64,000 nt of DNA, taken from assembly GCA_947440575.1 (NCBI GenBank), contig CANETF010000003.1, positions 1 through 64,000 on the forward strand, read 5' to 3'. Every line of letters starts with the position of its first letter. The first letter of the stretch is position 1. The notes beneath the pieces were generated by a model that was not told where the DNA came from, did not search any database, and saw only the letters and a list, made by a program, of their open reading frames with translations. The position numbers and the translations under genes were made by a program. Source of the DNA: Verrucomicrobiaceae bacterium (GTDB taxonomy: Bacteria; Verrucomicrobiota; Verrucomicrobiia; Verrucomicrobiales; Verrucomicrobiaceae). This document shows, piece by piece, positions 27,277 to 36,093 of this stretch.

Positions 27277-27567
27277 CACCCGCTCGGCCGCTTCCGCCAA
27301 CTCCCCATCCAGTCCCGTCAGCCCCTTCGGCCGGTGGGTCGTCGATCGCACCCGCACCTTCCGCCACCCCACCACCAATTCGGGATGATGATCCATAGCC
27401 TCCGCCTCCATCGCCAACCGCCGAACAAACTCGATCCCATCCAAATACGACCCAAACTCAAACACCTTCTCCAGCCCATCCTCCACCCTCTCCCATCCAG
27501 GCAACCGCCCCAACAAAGCCGCCACCTCCTCCTCATTCAACAAACGTCGCCGATCCATTTCACTCAT
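27250..27567 (-). CDS. phhB: 4a-hydroxytetrahydrobiopterin dehydratase (PCD/DCoH)
   Basis: The protein has 105 residues. It shows LLNEEEVAALLGRLPGWERV at the N-terminus and the active-site block AEAMDHHPELVVGWRKVRV, followed by STTHRPKGLTGLD, all typical of pterin carbinolamine dehydratases. The enzyme recycles the pterin cofactor of aromatic amino acid hydroxylases, and in some bacteria it acts in molybdopterin or tetrahydropterin metabolism. No hydroxylase gene is nearby; a molybdenum enzyme is the divergent neighbour, though a link is only speculation. Confidence 0.93.
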   Translation of the reverse strand: MSEMDRRRLLNEEEVAALLGRLPGWERVEDGLEKVFEFGSYLDGIEFVRRLAMEAEAMDHHPELVVGWRKVRVRSTTHRPKGLTGLDGELAEAAERVSGGDGGVR

Positions 27568-27655
27568 CCCCTACCCAAAGCCAGCACCACCACCACACAC
27601 AAGCCGAATCCACCATCGGCTCGCAATATCCCACTCTAAATCACGTCCTCTCACC

Positions 27656-28834
27656 ATGCCTGATCTATCCCGCAGACACGCCGTCAAACTCGGACTCAGC
27701 AGCCTCGCCGCCATCGGCACCAGCCGCGCCGACTCCCCACCTGCCCCTCATCCCTTCCTCACACCCGCCACCGACTTCGAAGACGTCTCCCGCGGCACCC
27801 CCAAACCCCACACCCTCACCGGCGACGCCCTCCTCCGCGCCCGTCTCACCCCCGAAACCTGGCGCCTCCACATCGAGATCGACCCCACCACCACCGACAT
27901 CGTCACCCAGAAACCCCAGATCGAAACCCCCGTCACCCTCGACTACCCCGCCCTCCTCGATCTCGGCAAAAAACACCGCGTCCTGTTCCTCAAGGCCATG
28001 CAGTGCCTCAACATCGCCAACCCCCTCGGCCAGGGCCTCTGGGAAGGCGTCCCCTTGCGCGATGTCCTCCGCCTCTGCGGCCCCATGTCAAACGTCCGTC
28101 GCATCTACTTCTGGGGCTATCACAACGACGACCCCAAACAACGCTTCCAGTCCTCCCTCAGCTACACCCAGGTCATGGAGACGCCCCCCGGCGAACTCCC
28201 CGTCTTCCTCGCCTACAAACTCAATGGCGAACCCCTCTCTCTCGAACGTGGCGGCCCCGTTCGCATGGTCGTCCCCTGGGCCCACGGCTTCAAATCCATC
28301 AAATGGCTCCAGGAAATCCGCCTCACCAATCTCTATCAATCCAACGACACCTACGCCGAAAAAAACAACGACCCCGAGTCTCACCTCAAAACCGCCGCCT
28401 ACCTCGACCCCGTCACCCTCGGCAACCCAGCCTGGGTCCGCGGCCTCGCCATCAGCGGCTGGTCTGGCCTCGCCCGCGTCGAATACTGGGTCCGCCCCGC
28501 AGGCCCACCCCTCGCCGATACCGACCCCGCCTGGGATAAAGCCGACTGGAAACCCTGCACCCTCGCCCCACCCCCAGACTGGCTCACCATCCTCCCCAAA
28601 GGCATCGCCGCCCGCGACATCCTCGGCTTCGACCCCACCTCCGGCCAACCCCTCACCTGGCCCCTCCGCTACAGCATGGTCAGCTACTCCGCCGCCCTCC
28701 ACGGCCTCAAGCCCGGCAAATACGAGGTCCGCACCCGCACCATCGACCTCAACGGCTACCCCCAGCCCGAACCCCGCTCCATCCAGAAATCCGGCAAAAA
28801 CGGCATCCAAATGCAATCCTTCGAAGTCACCTGA
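27656..28834 (+). CDS. Sulfite-oxidase-like molybdopterin oxidoreductase (exported)
   Basis: The protein has 392 residues. The N-terminus SRRHAVKLGLSSLAAIGTSRA resembles a twin-arginine signal, which suits a periplasmic molybdoenzyme. The sulfite oxidase core is suggested by the segment FLKAMQCLNIANPLGQGLW with candidate Mo-ligand Cys117, by WEGVPLRDVLRLCG and by GGPVRMVVPWAHGFKSIKWL. The C-terminal Ig-like dimerisation domain contains GWSGLARVEYWV. Sulfite oxidases convert sulfite to sulfate or reduce related S/N-oxides. The sulfur link to the sulfatases is not direct, because sulfatases release sulfate. The family is firm, the substrate is not. Confidence 0.88.
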   Translation: MPDLSRRHAVKLGLSSLAAIGTSRADSPPAPHPFLTPATDFEDVSRGTPKPHTLTGDALLRARLTPETWRLHIEIDPTTTDIVTQKPQIETPVTLDYPALLDLGKKHRVLFLKAMQCLNIANPLGQGLWEGVPLRDVLRLCGPMSNVRRIYFWGYHNDDPKQRFQSSLSYTQVMETPPGELPVFLAYKLNGEPLSLERGGPVRMVVPWAHGFKSIKWLQEIRLTNLYQSNDTYAEKNNDPESHLKTAAYLDPVTLGNPAWVRGLAISGWSGLARVEYWVRPAGPPLADTDPAWDKADWKPCTLAPPPDWLTILPKGIAARDILGFDPTSGQPLTWPLRYSMVSYSAALHGLKPGKYEVRTRTIDLNGYPQPEPRSIQKSGKNGIQMQSFEVT

Positions 28835-28915
28835 TCCGCTCTCTCACCCCGTTTTCATGCTGACAGCATCCCGCGACCATGCTTTCCTGTCCTTTACCCG
28901 ATTTCGCACCCGCCC

Positions 28916-31102
28916 ATGTCCGCCCCCACCACACCCGCACCCAAGCACCTCATCGTTCTCCACCCCGAACGACTCCCCTCCGGCGGCGGCTTCCTACTCC
29001 TTCCCTCAGTCCTCTCTCAGCACGACTTCCCCCGCCTCATCGCTCTTCTGGCCGAACGCCCCCTAGCTTTCCTCGTCGAAAAAGACCGCCCGCTCCCTGC
29101 CGGCATCCAATCTCATCTCGATACCCTCCAAGCCCCCGTCGTCACCTTCCTTCCTGACCCCGACCAACTGCCCGCTTTCCAAAGCACCATCCAGCAACTC
29201 ACCAGCGAGGGCCGAGCCATCATCCACCTCCCCACCGCCGCCGCCACCCTCTCCTCTCCCGTCACCACAACCAGCGGCAGCACCCTCGACTTCCTCCTCA
29301 GCGCCTCCATCCCTACCCTCCCGCTCAGTGTCCATCACGCTGGCAGCATCCATCTCGCCATCGACTCCCGCCACCCCGAAGACCAGTCCACCTTCGCCTT
29401 CGCCCCACTCCTCCCTCCTTCCGAAGCCACCACCGCCAACGTCCTCCAGTCCTACTTCCTGCTCGCCGCCGAAACCTTTTCTTCCCACCCCTCACTCGAC
29501 CTGAGCCTCCCCTACGCCCTCATCCAAGGCTTCAAAAAACACGGCTCCCGCTCTCGCATCATCGATGGCAAAGACCCTGCCGATGAAAAAGCCCTCGGCT
29601 TCGACAAAGCCTTCGCTGCCGCCATCGCCCTCAGTCGTCACATCAAATCCGAAACCCAAAAAGACCGCGTCGCCATCGTCCTCCCCCCCGGCCTCGGCGG
29701 CCTCATCGCCAACGTCGCCGTCCTCCTCGCTGGCAAAACTCCCGTCAACCTCAACTTCACCGCCGCGCACAACGCGATCATCTCAGCCATCAAACAATCC
29801 GGTGTCGACCGCTTCATCACCGCTGACATCTTCGTCCGCAAAATGCAGGCCTTCCCCTGGCCCGCCAGTCGCCACATGATCCTCATCGAGCGTGTCCTAC
29901 CCACGCTCAAAGGCCAGATCACCAAGTGGTTCCTCCTCTCCAAAATCCTCCCCTCCTCACTCATCGCCTCCATCCTCGGCGTCTCCAAAAAAGGCGGCGA
30001 TCGCGAAGCCCTCCTCCTCTTCACCAGCGGCAGCTCCGGCGATCCCAAAGGCGTCGTCCTCACGCACCGCAACGTCATCGCCAACGTCGCCCAGTTCGGC
30101 AGTCGCCTCGACCTCCACTCCAAAGACGCCATCCTCGGCTGCCTCCCCCTTTTCCACAGCTTCGGCTGCACCGTCACCCTTTGGTATCCCATCATCGAAG
30201 GCATCCAACTCGTCACCTACCCCTCCCCGCTCGATCCCAAACGCCTCGCTGAACTCATCGAAAAATACCGCATCACCCTCCTCGTCGCCACCCCCACCTT
30301 CCTCCGGGGTTACCTCCGTGGCGTCAATCGGGAGCAACTCGGCTCGCTCAAACTCGTCGTCACCGGTGCCGAAAAACTCCCCGCCTCGGTCGCCGCCGCC
30401 TTCGAAGACAAATTCGGCAAAACCGTCCTCGAAGGTTATGGACTCACCGAGACCTCACCTGTCACCAACGTCAACCTCCCCCTTCCTCCCCCTCTCCCCA
30501 TCCCCGGCGCCCCCCAACTCCCCAGCCACCGCCCCGGCTCCGTCGGCCAACTCATGCCCGGCCTCGCCATCCGCATCACCGACCCCGAATCCAACGCGCC
30601 CCTCCCTCTCGACCAGCAGGGCATGATCTGGTTCAAAGGCCCCAACATCTTCCCCGGCTACCTCGACGACCTCAAACGCACCGCCTGTGTCCTCTCCGAC
30701 GACGCCTGGTTCCGCACCGGCGATATCGGCCATGTCGATCACGACGGCTTCCTCTATATCGAAGGCCGCCTCAGCCGCTTCTCCAAAATTGGCGGCGAAA
30801 TGATCCCCCACGAAACCGTCGAAGAACTCATCAACAAAGCGTTCGGACTCGAAAGCGAAGACACCCGTCGCATCGCCGTCGTCGGCATTCCCGACAGCGA
30901 CCGCGGCGAGGCCCTCATCCTCCTCTCCGCCATCCCCGGTGGCTCGGAACAGCAGGAAATCATCGATCTCCGTTACCGCCTCCTCGAACAAGGCATCCCC
31001 GCCCTCTGGATCCCCAAAACCCTCAAACGAGTCCCCGAAATCCCCGTCCTAGCCTCCGGCAAACTCGACGTCCAATCCTGCATCCACCTCGCCCAATCCT
31101 AA
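28916..31102 (+). CDS. AMP-dependent acyl-CoA/acyl-ACP synthetase-like enzyme (Aas-like)
   Basis: The protein has 728 residues. The ATP-binding motif LLLFTSGSSGDPKGVVLTHRN starts near residue 366. GYGLTETSPV, WFRTGDIGHVDHDGFLYIEGR and RFSKIGGEMIPHETVEE are the later adenylation motifs, and GGEMI resembles the C-terminal half of the Aas bifunctional enzyme. The first 190 residues show no acyltransferase HX4D motif that I can find and are unassigned. It probably activates a fatty acid for lipid recycling. The gene has its own short leader after the oxidoreductase. Confidence 0.87.
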   Translation: MSAPTTPAPKHLIVLHPERLPSGGGFLLLPSVLSQHDFPRLIALLAERPLAFLVEKDRPLPAGIQSHLDTLQAPVVTFLPDPDQLPAFQSTIQQLTSEGRAIIHLPTAAATLSSPVTTTSGSTLDFLLSASIPTLPLSVHHAGSIHLAIDSRHPEDQSTFAFAPLLPPSEATTANVLQSYFLLAAETFSSHPSLDLSLPYALIQGFKKHGSRSRIIDGKDPADEKALGFDKAFAAAIALSRHIKSETQKDRVAIVLPPGLGGLIANVAVLLAGKTPVNLNFTAAHNAIISAIKQSGVDRFITADIFVRKMQAFPWPASRHMILIERVLPTLKGQITKWFLLSKILPSSLIASILGVSKKGGDREALLLFTSGSSGDPKGVVLTHRNVIANVAQFGSRLDLHSKDAILGCLPLFHSFGCTVTLWYPIIEGIQLVTYPSPLDPKRLAELIEKYRITLLVATPTFLRGYLRGVNREQLGSLKLVVTGAEKLPASVAAAFEDKFGKTVLEGYGLTETSPVTNVNLPLPPPLPIPGAPQLPSHRPGSVGQLMPGLAIRITDPESNAPLPLDQQGMIWFKGPNIFPGYLDDLKRTACVLSDDAWFRTGDIGHVDHDGFLYIEGRLSRFSKIGGEMIPHETVEELINKAFGLESEDTRRIAVVGIPDSDRGEALILLSAIPGGSEQQEIIDLRYRLLEQGIPALWIPKTLKRVPEIPVLASGKLDVQSCIHLAQS

Positions 31103-31112
31103 CCCTTTCCCC

Positions 31113-32114
31113 ATGCGACTCCTCCTCACCCTCCTCCTCGGCACCGCCCTGCACGCCGAAACCATCACCCAGGTCGCCGAAAAAATCGACCTCAAGGAGC
31201 CCTTCGGCACCAGCTTCGACTCCAGCGGCAACCTCTGGATCGTCGAAATGATCTCCGGCAACCGCACCTTTAAAGTCGCCCCCGACGGCACCGCCACCCA
31301 CATCGCCGGGAAACTCGACTCCGGCTACTCCGGCGACAACGGCCCCGCCCTCGAAGCCACCTTCAACGGCCCTCATAACCTCGCCGTCCTCCCGAACGGC
31401 AACGTCCTCCTTGGCGACACCTGGAACGGCGTCATCCGCGAAATCGACATCAAAACCCAAACCGTCCGCACCCTCCCCGGTTGGAAAGCCCCCGCTGGCA
31501 AAGAACGCGGCAACGGCCCCTACTGCATCACCCTCGCTCCCGACGGCGAAACCCTCCACATCGCCAACCTCCTCCAGGTCATCGCCCTCCACCTCCCTTC
31601 CCAAACCTCCAAAATTGTCGCCGGCAATGGCCAAAAAGGCGTCCCCGAAGATGGTGCCCTCGCTGTCGACGCCCCCCTCTCCGACCCACGCGCCGCCGCC
31701 GCCGATACCGCGGGCAACCTCTACATTCTCGAACGCAACGGCAACGCCCTCCGTGTCGTCGACCCCCAGGGCCGCATCCGCACCGTCGTCAATCGATCCG
31801 GCAAAAAAGGCCTCTCCGGTGACGGCGGCCCCGCCCTCGAAGCCACCATGAACGGCCCCAAACACCTTTGCATCGACACCGACGACTCCGTCCTCATTGC
31901 CGACGCCGAAAACCACGTCATCCGTCGTTACATCCCCGCTACAGGAAAAATCAAGCGCATCGCCGGCACCGGTAAAAAGGGCACCTCCGGCCTCGGTGGC
32001 GACCCCCAGGCCTGCGAACTCTCCCGCCCCCACGGCGTCACCATCCATCCCACCACCGGCCAACTCCACATCACCGACTCCTACAACAACCGCATCCTCA
32101 AAATCACCCATTGA
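31113..32114 (+). CDS. Secreted NHL-repeat beta-propeller protein
   Basis: The protein has 333 residues with a signal peptide (MRLLLTLLLGTALHAE). It carries repeated NHL blades: FGTSFDSSGNLWIVEM, GPHNLAVLPNGNVLLGD, PRAAAADTAGNLYILERN and GPKHLCIDTDDSVLIADAENHVIR. The repeated GDGGPALEATMNGP segments between blades are usual in this group. Such propellers bind or act on extracellular ligands; no catalytic residues are evident. It begins ten bases after the ligase gene and is probably co-transcribed with it. Confidence 0.88.
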   Translation: MRLLLTLLLGTALHAETITQVAEKIDLKEPFGTSFDSSGNLWIVEMISGNRTFKVAPDGTATHIAGKLDSGYSGDNGPALEATFNGPHNLAVLPNGNVLLGDTWNGVIREIDIKTQTVRTLPGWKAPAGKERGNGPYCITLAPDGETLHIANLLQVIALHLPSQTSKIVAGNGQKGVPEDGALAVDAPLSDPRAAAADTAGNLYILERNGNALRVVDPQGRIRTVVNRSGKKGLSGDGGPALEATMNGPKHLCIDTDDSVLIADAENHVIRRYIPATGKIKRIAGTGKKGTSGLGGDPQACELSRPHGVTIHPTTGQLHITDSYNNRILKITH

Positions 32115-32177
32115 CTAACCCCCCGCCACACGCCTTTATAACGGCCCAGTTTTTAGCCCTCCACAACCTTCCCTGAT

Positions 32178-33344
32178 ATGTCCTTTGTCTCCAACTACGT
32201 CGCCGCCGTGCCCCCTTCAATGACCCTCGCTGTTACCAACGCAGCCAAGGTGCTCAAAAAGCAAGGCGTGGATGTCCTCAGCTTCGGCGCTGGCGAACCC
32301 GACTTTGATACCCCAAAACACATCGTCCAAGCTGCCGTCCAGGCCCTCACCGAAGGCAAAACCCGTTACACCGAGAGCAGTGGCCTCCTCGAGCTTCGTG
32401 AAGCCCTCGCCGCCAAGCTACTCATCGACAACGGCCTCCAATACGACCCTTCCCAGATCAGCGTCAACTGCGGTGCCAAGCACTCCTGCTACAACGCCAT
32501 CGCCGCCACCATCAATCCAGGCGACGAGGTCATCATCCCCGCCCCTTACTGGACCAGCTACCCGGAAATGGTTCGCCTCGTTGGCGGCGTCCCCGTCATC
32601 ATCGAAACCAAGCGCGAAAACGGCTGGAAAATGACCCCGGATGAGTTCGAGGACGCCATGTCCCCCCTCACCAAGATGATCATCATCAACAGCCCCGGCA
32701 ACCCCACCGGCGCCGTTTACACCAAGGAAGAGCTCCAAGCCATCGCCGACATCGCTGTGGGCGAAGACATCCTCATCCTGTCTGACGAAATCTACGAAAA
32801 ACTCGTTTACGCCGACCAGACTCACGTCTCCATCGCCTCCCTCGGCAAGGAAGTCGCTGACCTCACCATCACCATCAACGGTTTCTCCAAGGCCTACGCC
32901 ATGACCGGCTGGCGCCTCGGTTACACCGCCGCCCCCAAGGAAATCGCCGCCGCCATCGACGTGCTGCAAAGCCACACCACCTCAAACGCCACCACCTTTG
33001 CCCAATACGGCGCCCTCGCCGCCCTCCAGGGCGACCAGCAAATCGTGAGTGACATGCGTGACGAGTTCGATGTCCGCCGCCAATACATGCTCAGCCGCCT
33101 CACCAACATCCGGAACGTCAAAGTGATGGAACCCCTCGGCGCCTTCTACTTCCTGGTCGACATCGAAGCCATGGGCATCAATTCCGTCAACTTCTGCGAG
33201 AAACTGCTCAGCAAACAAAAGGTCTCCGCCGTTCCTGGCCAAGCCTTCGGCGCTGACACCACCATCCGCTTCTCCTACGCCACCGGCCTCGATGTCATCA
33301 ACGCTGGCATGGACCGCTTCGAAGAGTTCTGCGCCCAGCACTGA
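32178..33344 (+). CDS. aspC: Pyridoxal-phosphate aspartate aminotransferase (class I)
   Basis: The protein has 388 residues. The PLP-binding lysine is Lys238 in NGFSKAYAMTGWRLGY. SPGNPTGAVYTKEEL, LSDEIYEKLVYAD and the C-terminal Arg in IRFSYATG complete the fold-type I signature of the thermostable (Ib) aspartate aminotransferases. It interconverts aspartate and oxaloacetate with glutamate/2-oxoglutarate; some relatives also use prephenate. It is followed by a strong terminator and then by malate dehydrogenase, which makes oxaloacetate, so the two act in adjacent steps. Confidence 0.94.
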   Translation: MSFVSNYVAAVPPSMTLAVTNAAKVLKKQGVDVLSFGAGEPDFDTPKHIVQAAVQALTEGKTRYTESSGLLELREALAAKLLIDNGLQYDPSQISVNCGAKHSCYNAIAATINPGDEVIIPAPYWTSYPEMVRLVGGVPVIIETKRENGWKMTPDEFEDAMSPLTKMIIINSPGNPTGAVYTKEELQAIADIAVGEDILILSDEIYEKLVYADQTHVSIASLGKEVADLTITINGFSKAYAMTGWRLGYTAAPKEIAAAIDVLQSHTTSNATTFAQYGALAALQGDQQIVSDMRDEFDVRRQYMLSRLTNIRNVKVMEPLGAFYFLVDIEAMGINSVNFCEKLLSKQKVSAVPGQAFGADTTIRFSYATGLDVINAGMDRFEEFCAQH

Positions 33345-33366
33345 ACTCCAAAAGCTAGCCTCTCTG

Positions 33367-33403
33367 AAAACGCGCTCCGCTTCACCGCCGAGCGCGTTTT
33401 TTT
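33367..33403 (+). terminator. Rho-independent terminator after aspC
   Basis: An 11-bp stem AAAACGCGCTC / GAGCGCGTTTT encloses a 12-base loop and ends in a run of seven T. It lies 22 bases after the aminotransferase stop and so separates this gene from mdh. Confidence 0.9.
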
Positions 33404-33500
33404 ATGTCTCCACCACCAATTCCGCAGCCACTTTCCCCTTGCCCTCCCGTCCCAGCCGCCCAATCTGAACTCCCGCTTTATTTCAAAACCCAACCTATCC

Positions 33501-34496
33501 ATGAGCAAAACCCCCATCACAGTCGCCGTCACCGGAGCCGCAGGTCAAATCGGATACTCCCTCCTCTTCCGCATCGCCTCCGGCGCCCTCTTCGGCCCCG
33601 ATCAACCCGTCAATCTCCGCCTCATCGAGCGCGATGACGAAAAAGCGCTGTCCGCTCTCAACGGCGTTTGCATGGAACTCGACGACTGCGCCTTCCCCCT
33701 CCTGAACAGCATCACCCCCACCTCCAGCGTCGATGTCGGCTTCACCGGCGTCAACTGGGCCCTCCTCGTCGGCAGCGTCCCGCGTGGCCCCGGCATGGAG
33801 CGCAAAGACCTCCTCAGCATCAACGGCAAAATCTTCACCGGACAAGGCCAGGCCATCGCCAAAAACGCCGCCTCCGATGTCCGCGTCCTCGTCGTCGGAA
33901 ATCCCTGCAACACCAACTGCCTCATCGCCATGAACAACGCCAAAGACGTTCCTGCCGACCGCTGGTTCGCCATGACCCGTCTCGACGAAAACCGCGCCAA
34001 AAGCCAGCTCGCTACCAAAGCCGGCGTCCACTCTTCCGCCGTCTCAAACGTCGCCATCTGGGGCAACCACTCCGCCACTCAATATCCCGACTTCTACAAC
34101 GCCAAAATCAACGGCAAACCCGCCACCGATGTCATCTCCGACCACACCTGGCTCCAGGGTGATTTCATCTCCACCGTCCAGCAGCGCGGCGCCGCCATCA
34201 TCAAGGCCCGCGGCGTGTCCTCCGCCGCCTCCGCTGCCAATGCCGCCTGCGACACCGTCCGCAGCCTCAGCTCCGTCACCCCAGCCGGCGACTGGACCAG
34301 CGTCGCTGTTTGCAGCGATGGCTCCTACGGCATCGAAAAAGGCCTCATGTTCTCCTTCCCCATCCGCAGCACCGGCACCTCCTGGGAAATCGTCCAGGAC
34401 GTCCCCGTCAACGAGTTCAGCCAAGGCAAAATCAACGCCACCGAAACCGAACTCAAAGAAGAGCGGGCCGCCGTCCAAGAACTCGGCCTCATCTAA
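33501..34496 (+). CDS. mdh: Malate dehydrogenase
   Basis: The protein has 331 residues. The Rossmann motif [18 protein letters not shown] (glycines from residue 12) and the active-site region [33 protein letters not shown] and [13 protein letters not shown] (catalytic His) identify the cytosolic-type malate dehydrogenase (MDH group 2). It oxidises malate to oxaloacetate with NAD in the citric acid cycle. The stop TAA at 34494-34496 falls inside the left end of a palindromic repeat, so the insertion may have set the present C-terminus. Upstream, the aspC terminator isolates it from read-through. Confidence 0.96.
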   Translation: MSKTPITVAVTGAAGQIGYSLLFRIASGALFGPDQPVNLRLIERDDEKALSALNGVCMELDDCAFPLLNSITPTSSVDVGFTGVNWALLVGSVPRGPGMERKDLLSINGKIFTGQGQAIAKNAASDVRVLVVGNPCNTNCLIAMNNAKDVPADRWFAMTRLDENRAKSQLATKAGVHSSAVSNVAIWGNHSATQYPDFYNAKINGKPATDVISDHTWLQGDFISTVQQRGAAIIKARGVSSAASAANAACDTVRSLSSVTPAGDWTSVAVCSDGSYGIEKGLMFSFPIRSTGTSWEIVQDVPVNEFSQGKINATETELKEERAAVQELGLI

Positions 34497-34654
34497 AGCG
34501 GTTCTCGACGAGCGAGCCAATCTGATCCGCTGAGTGCAATCGCCTCAGTGGCAGAGAAGTCTCTCAGCCCGCTATCAAACTGATAGCGGGCACTTATCTC
34601 ATCCGCCCAACAAGGCCGGCTTCGCTGCTCAACAAAATGCCAGCATCCGGTCTA
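34494..34654. repeat. Palindromic dispersed repeat, copy 3 (161 bp), between convergent genes
   Basis: The left end TAAAGCGGTTCTCG and right end CATCCGGTCTA match the ends of copies 1 and 2. The internal hairpin is CCCGCTATCA-aac-TGATAGCGGG, a perfect 10-bp stem. Relative to copies 1 and 2 both arms have changed together, which points to selection on the folded form or to a distinct subfamily. The element carries the mdh stop (TAA, 34494-34496) and, on the other strand, the stop of the barrel gene (TAG, 34652-34654). Confidence 0.82.
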
Positions 34655-35899
34655 AAACCGAATCAGCAAACTCAACAGCACCCCGCTCATTTGCATGTCA
34701 GCTTGGAGGTCGCGACTTCCTGAGTAATCCAGGGAGAAGTGTTTGTATCCAAGCTCGGTCGCCACATGCCGATTGAACTGATACCCCACCCCTCCGTAAG
34801 CCTGCCAAACCAATTCGGAACCCACCCCAAATCCACCAATGTCAGACTTCGCCAAAGCATAGATGCGATCCGTCAGTTGATAACGCGCACGCAACCCCAC
34901 AAAAGGATCCACCCAGGAAGCCGTTGCCGAAATTTCAGAAGGAATGGCTTTCCGCAACTCGCTCTCAATCGCTTGCGCCAGCTTCTTCTCCGCCCGGGTC
35001 ACGGCCTTCTGAGCCCGACTGCGGGCATTGCTTGCCGCCTGCCGCACCTTTTCACTCGCCGCCTGAGCTGCAGCCGCCACCTCTTCCGCTTCAGCTTCGC
35101 CACTTTCAATGCGTGCCTGGGCAGCCAGAATCACCGCCCGACGCAACGTCCCATCTCTCGCGATGGCACGCCGGAGGTTGGGATGAGCCGACGCGATTTG
35201 CCGAAGCTGGTTCAAAGCCGTTTCCACCCCGGTCGCCCGCGCTGAGATCTGTTCCACAAGCACAGCCTGCGCCGCCTTCCCAATCTCAGTTTCGGCTTCC
35301 TTCAACTCGGGCTTGGTGCGGGTGCGAATCGCCTTACCAATCGCATCAAAGACCTTCCCACTCAATTCCTCCGAGACCTCAGTGATGCCGTTATCACTCA
35401 CGTTCAGACTCAAATCCGAACCCATCTGCATGTACCTCGCCCCTCCATACAAATCCACAAAACCCTTGCTCCCTTCAACCACGCGATAATACAGCGCCGC
35501 CTCGGCAATCACACTCTCAATCGAAACCCCCATCGAGTCCAGCAAACGCCCCGGTGTGTCCGCATCCGACGAAACCTTCAAATAAAGCCCGTCCACCCAC
35601 CCTCCCCATCGGCCCCGACGAACCTCAAGGTTAAACATGGCCGTCATGTCCAGATTCCGCAGAATGTCATCAATCCCAAATGACGTGCTGGCCTGAAACC
35701 CGTTCACCGCCATCTGCGCATCCACCCCCGACAGCCACCCATACAAATTCAACGTCACCTCCCACTCCGATGCCGTCGGTGAAATTCCCACCGGAGCCAT
35801 CACCGGATTCTTTTCTTCCGGAGCACCGGCATAAGTTTTCAACATCGTGACCGGGCTTAGACCGACCAGAACAGCAAAGAAGATACGGGAGTATTTCAT
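34652..35899 (-). CDS. Outer-membrane beta-barrel protein with a long helical insertion
   Basis: The protein has 415 residues. A signal peptide (MKYSRIFFAVLVGLSPVTMLKTYA) is followed by alternating strands typical of a small barrel (VTLNLYGWLSGVDAQMAVNG, WGGWVDGLYLKVSSD), and the C-terminus ends in Phe (SLLIRF), as barrels do. Between strands, about residues 180-330, lies an Ala/Arg/Glu/Gln-rich helical stretch (AAAAQAASEKVRQAASNARS, AQKAVTRAEKKLAQAIESEL) not usual in this family. The barrel resumes at WVDPFVGLRARYQLTDRIYALA. The insert would be a coiled-coil arm on the loop side. The ligand is unknown. The stop codon is supplied by repeat copy 3. Confidence 0.78.
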   Translation of the reverse strand: MKYSRIFFAVLVGLSPVTMLKTYAGAPEEKNPVMAPVGISPTASEWEVTLNLYGWLSGVDAQMAVNGFQASTSFGIDDILRNLDMTAMFNLEVRRGRWGGWVDGLYLKVSSDADTPGRLLDSMGVSIESVIAEAALYYRVVEGSKGFVDLYGGARYMQMGSDLSLNVSDNGITEVSEELSGKVFDAIGKAIRTRTKPELKEAETEIGKAAQAVLVEQISARATGVETALNQLRQIASAHPNLRRAIARDGTLRRAVILAAQARIESGEAEAEEVAAAAQAASEKVRQAASNARSRAQKAVTRAEKKLAQAIESELRKAIPSEISATASWVDPFVGLRARYQLTDRIYALAKSDIGGFGVGSELVWQAYGGVGYQFNRHVATELGYKHFSLDYSGSRDLQADMQMSGVLLSLLIRF

Positions 35900-35915
35900 G
35901 AGATTAAATGGGAGC

Positions 35916-36084
35916 TAGACCGTTTCTCGAAAAGATTGTCATTTTGATCCGGCGAGCGCAGTGGCTTCAGTGGCAAGAAAGTCGCGCAGCCCGCTATTAA
36001 ATCAATAGCGGGCAAGCGGCTGACGCCGCCAATGAGGCCGCTCCGCCGCTGGGCGAGGTGACAAGCATTCCGAGAATCGGTCTA
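35916..36084. repeat. Palindromic dispersed repeat, copy 2 (169 bp)
   Basis: It has the same length as copy 1 and differs at only a few positions. The ends are TAGACCGTTTCTCGAAA and CGAGAATCGGTCTA, and the hairpin is CCCGCTATT-aaatc-AATAGCGGG. It lies between two minus-strand outer-membrane genes, 9 bases after the 3' end of the upstream one (stop at 36094), where it could act as a terminator or mRNA stabiliser. Confidence 0.85.
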
Positions 36085-36093
36085 AAATCAACA

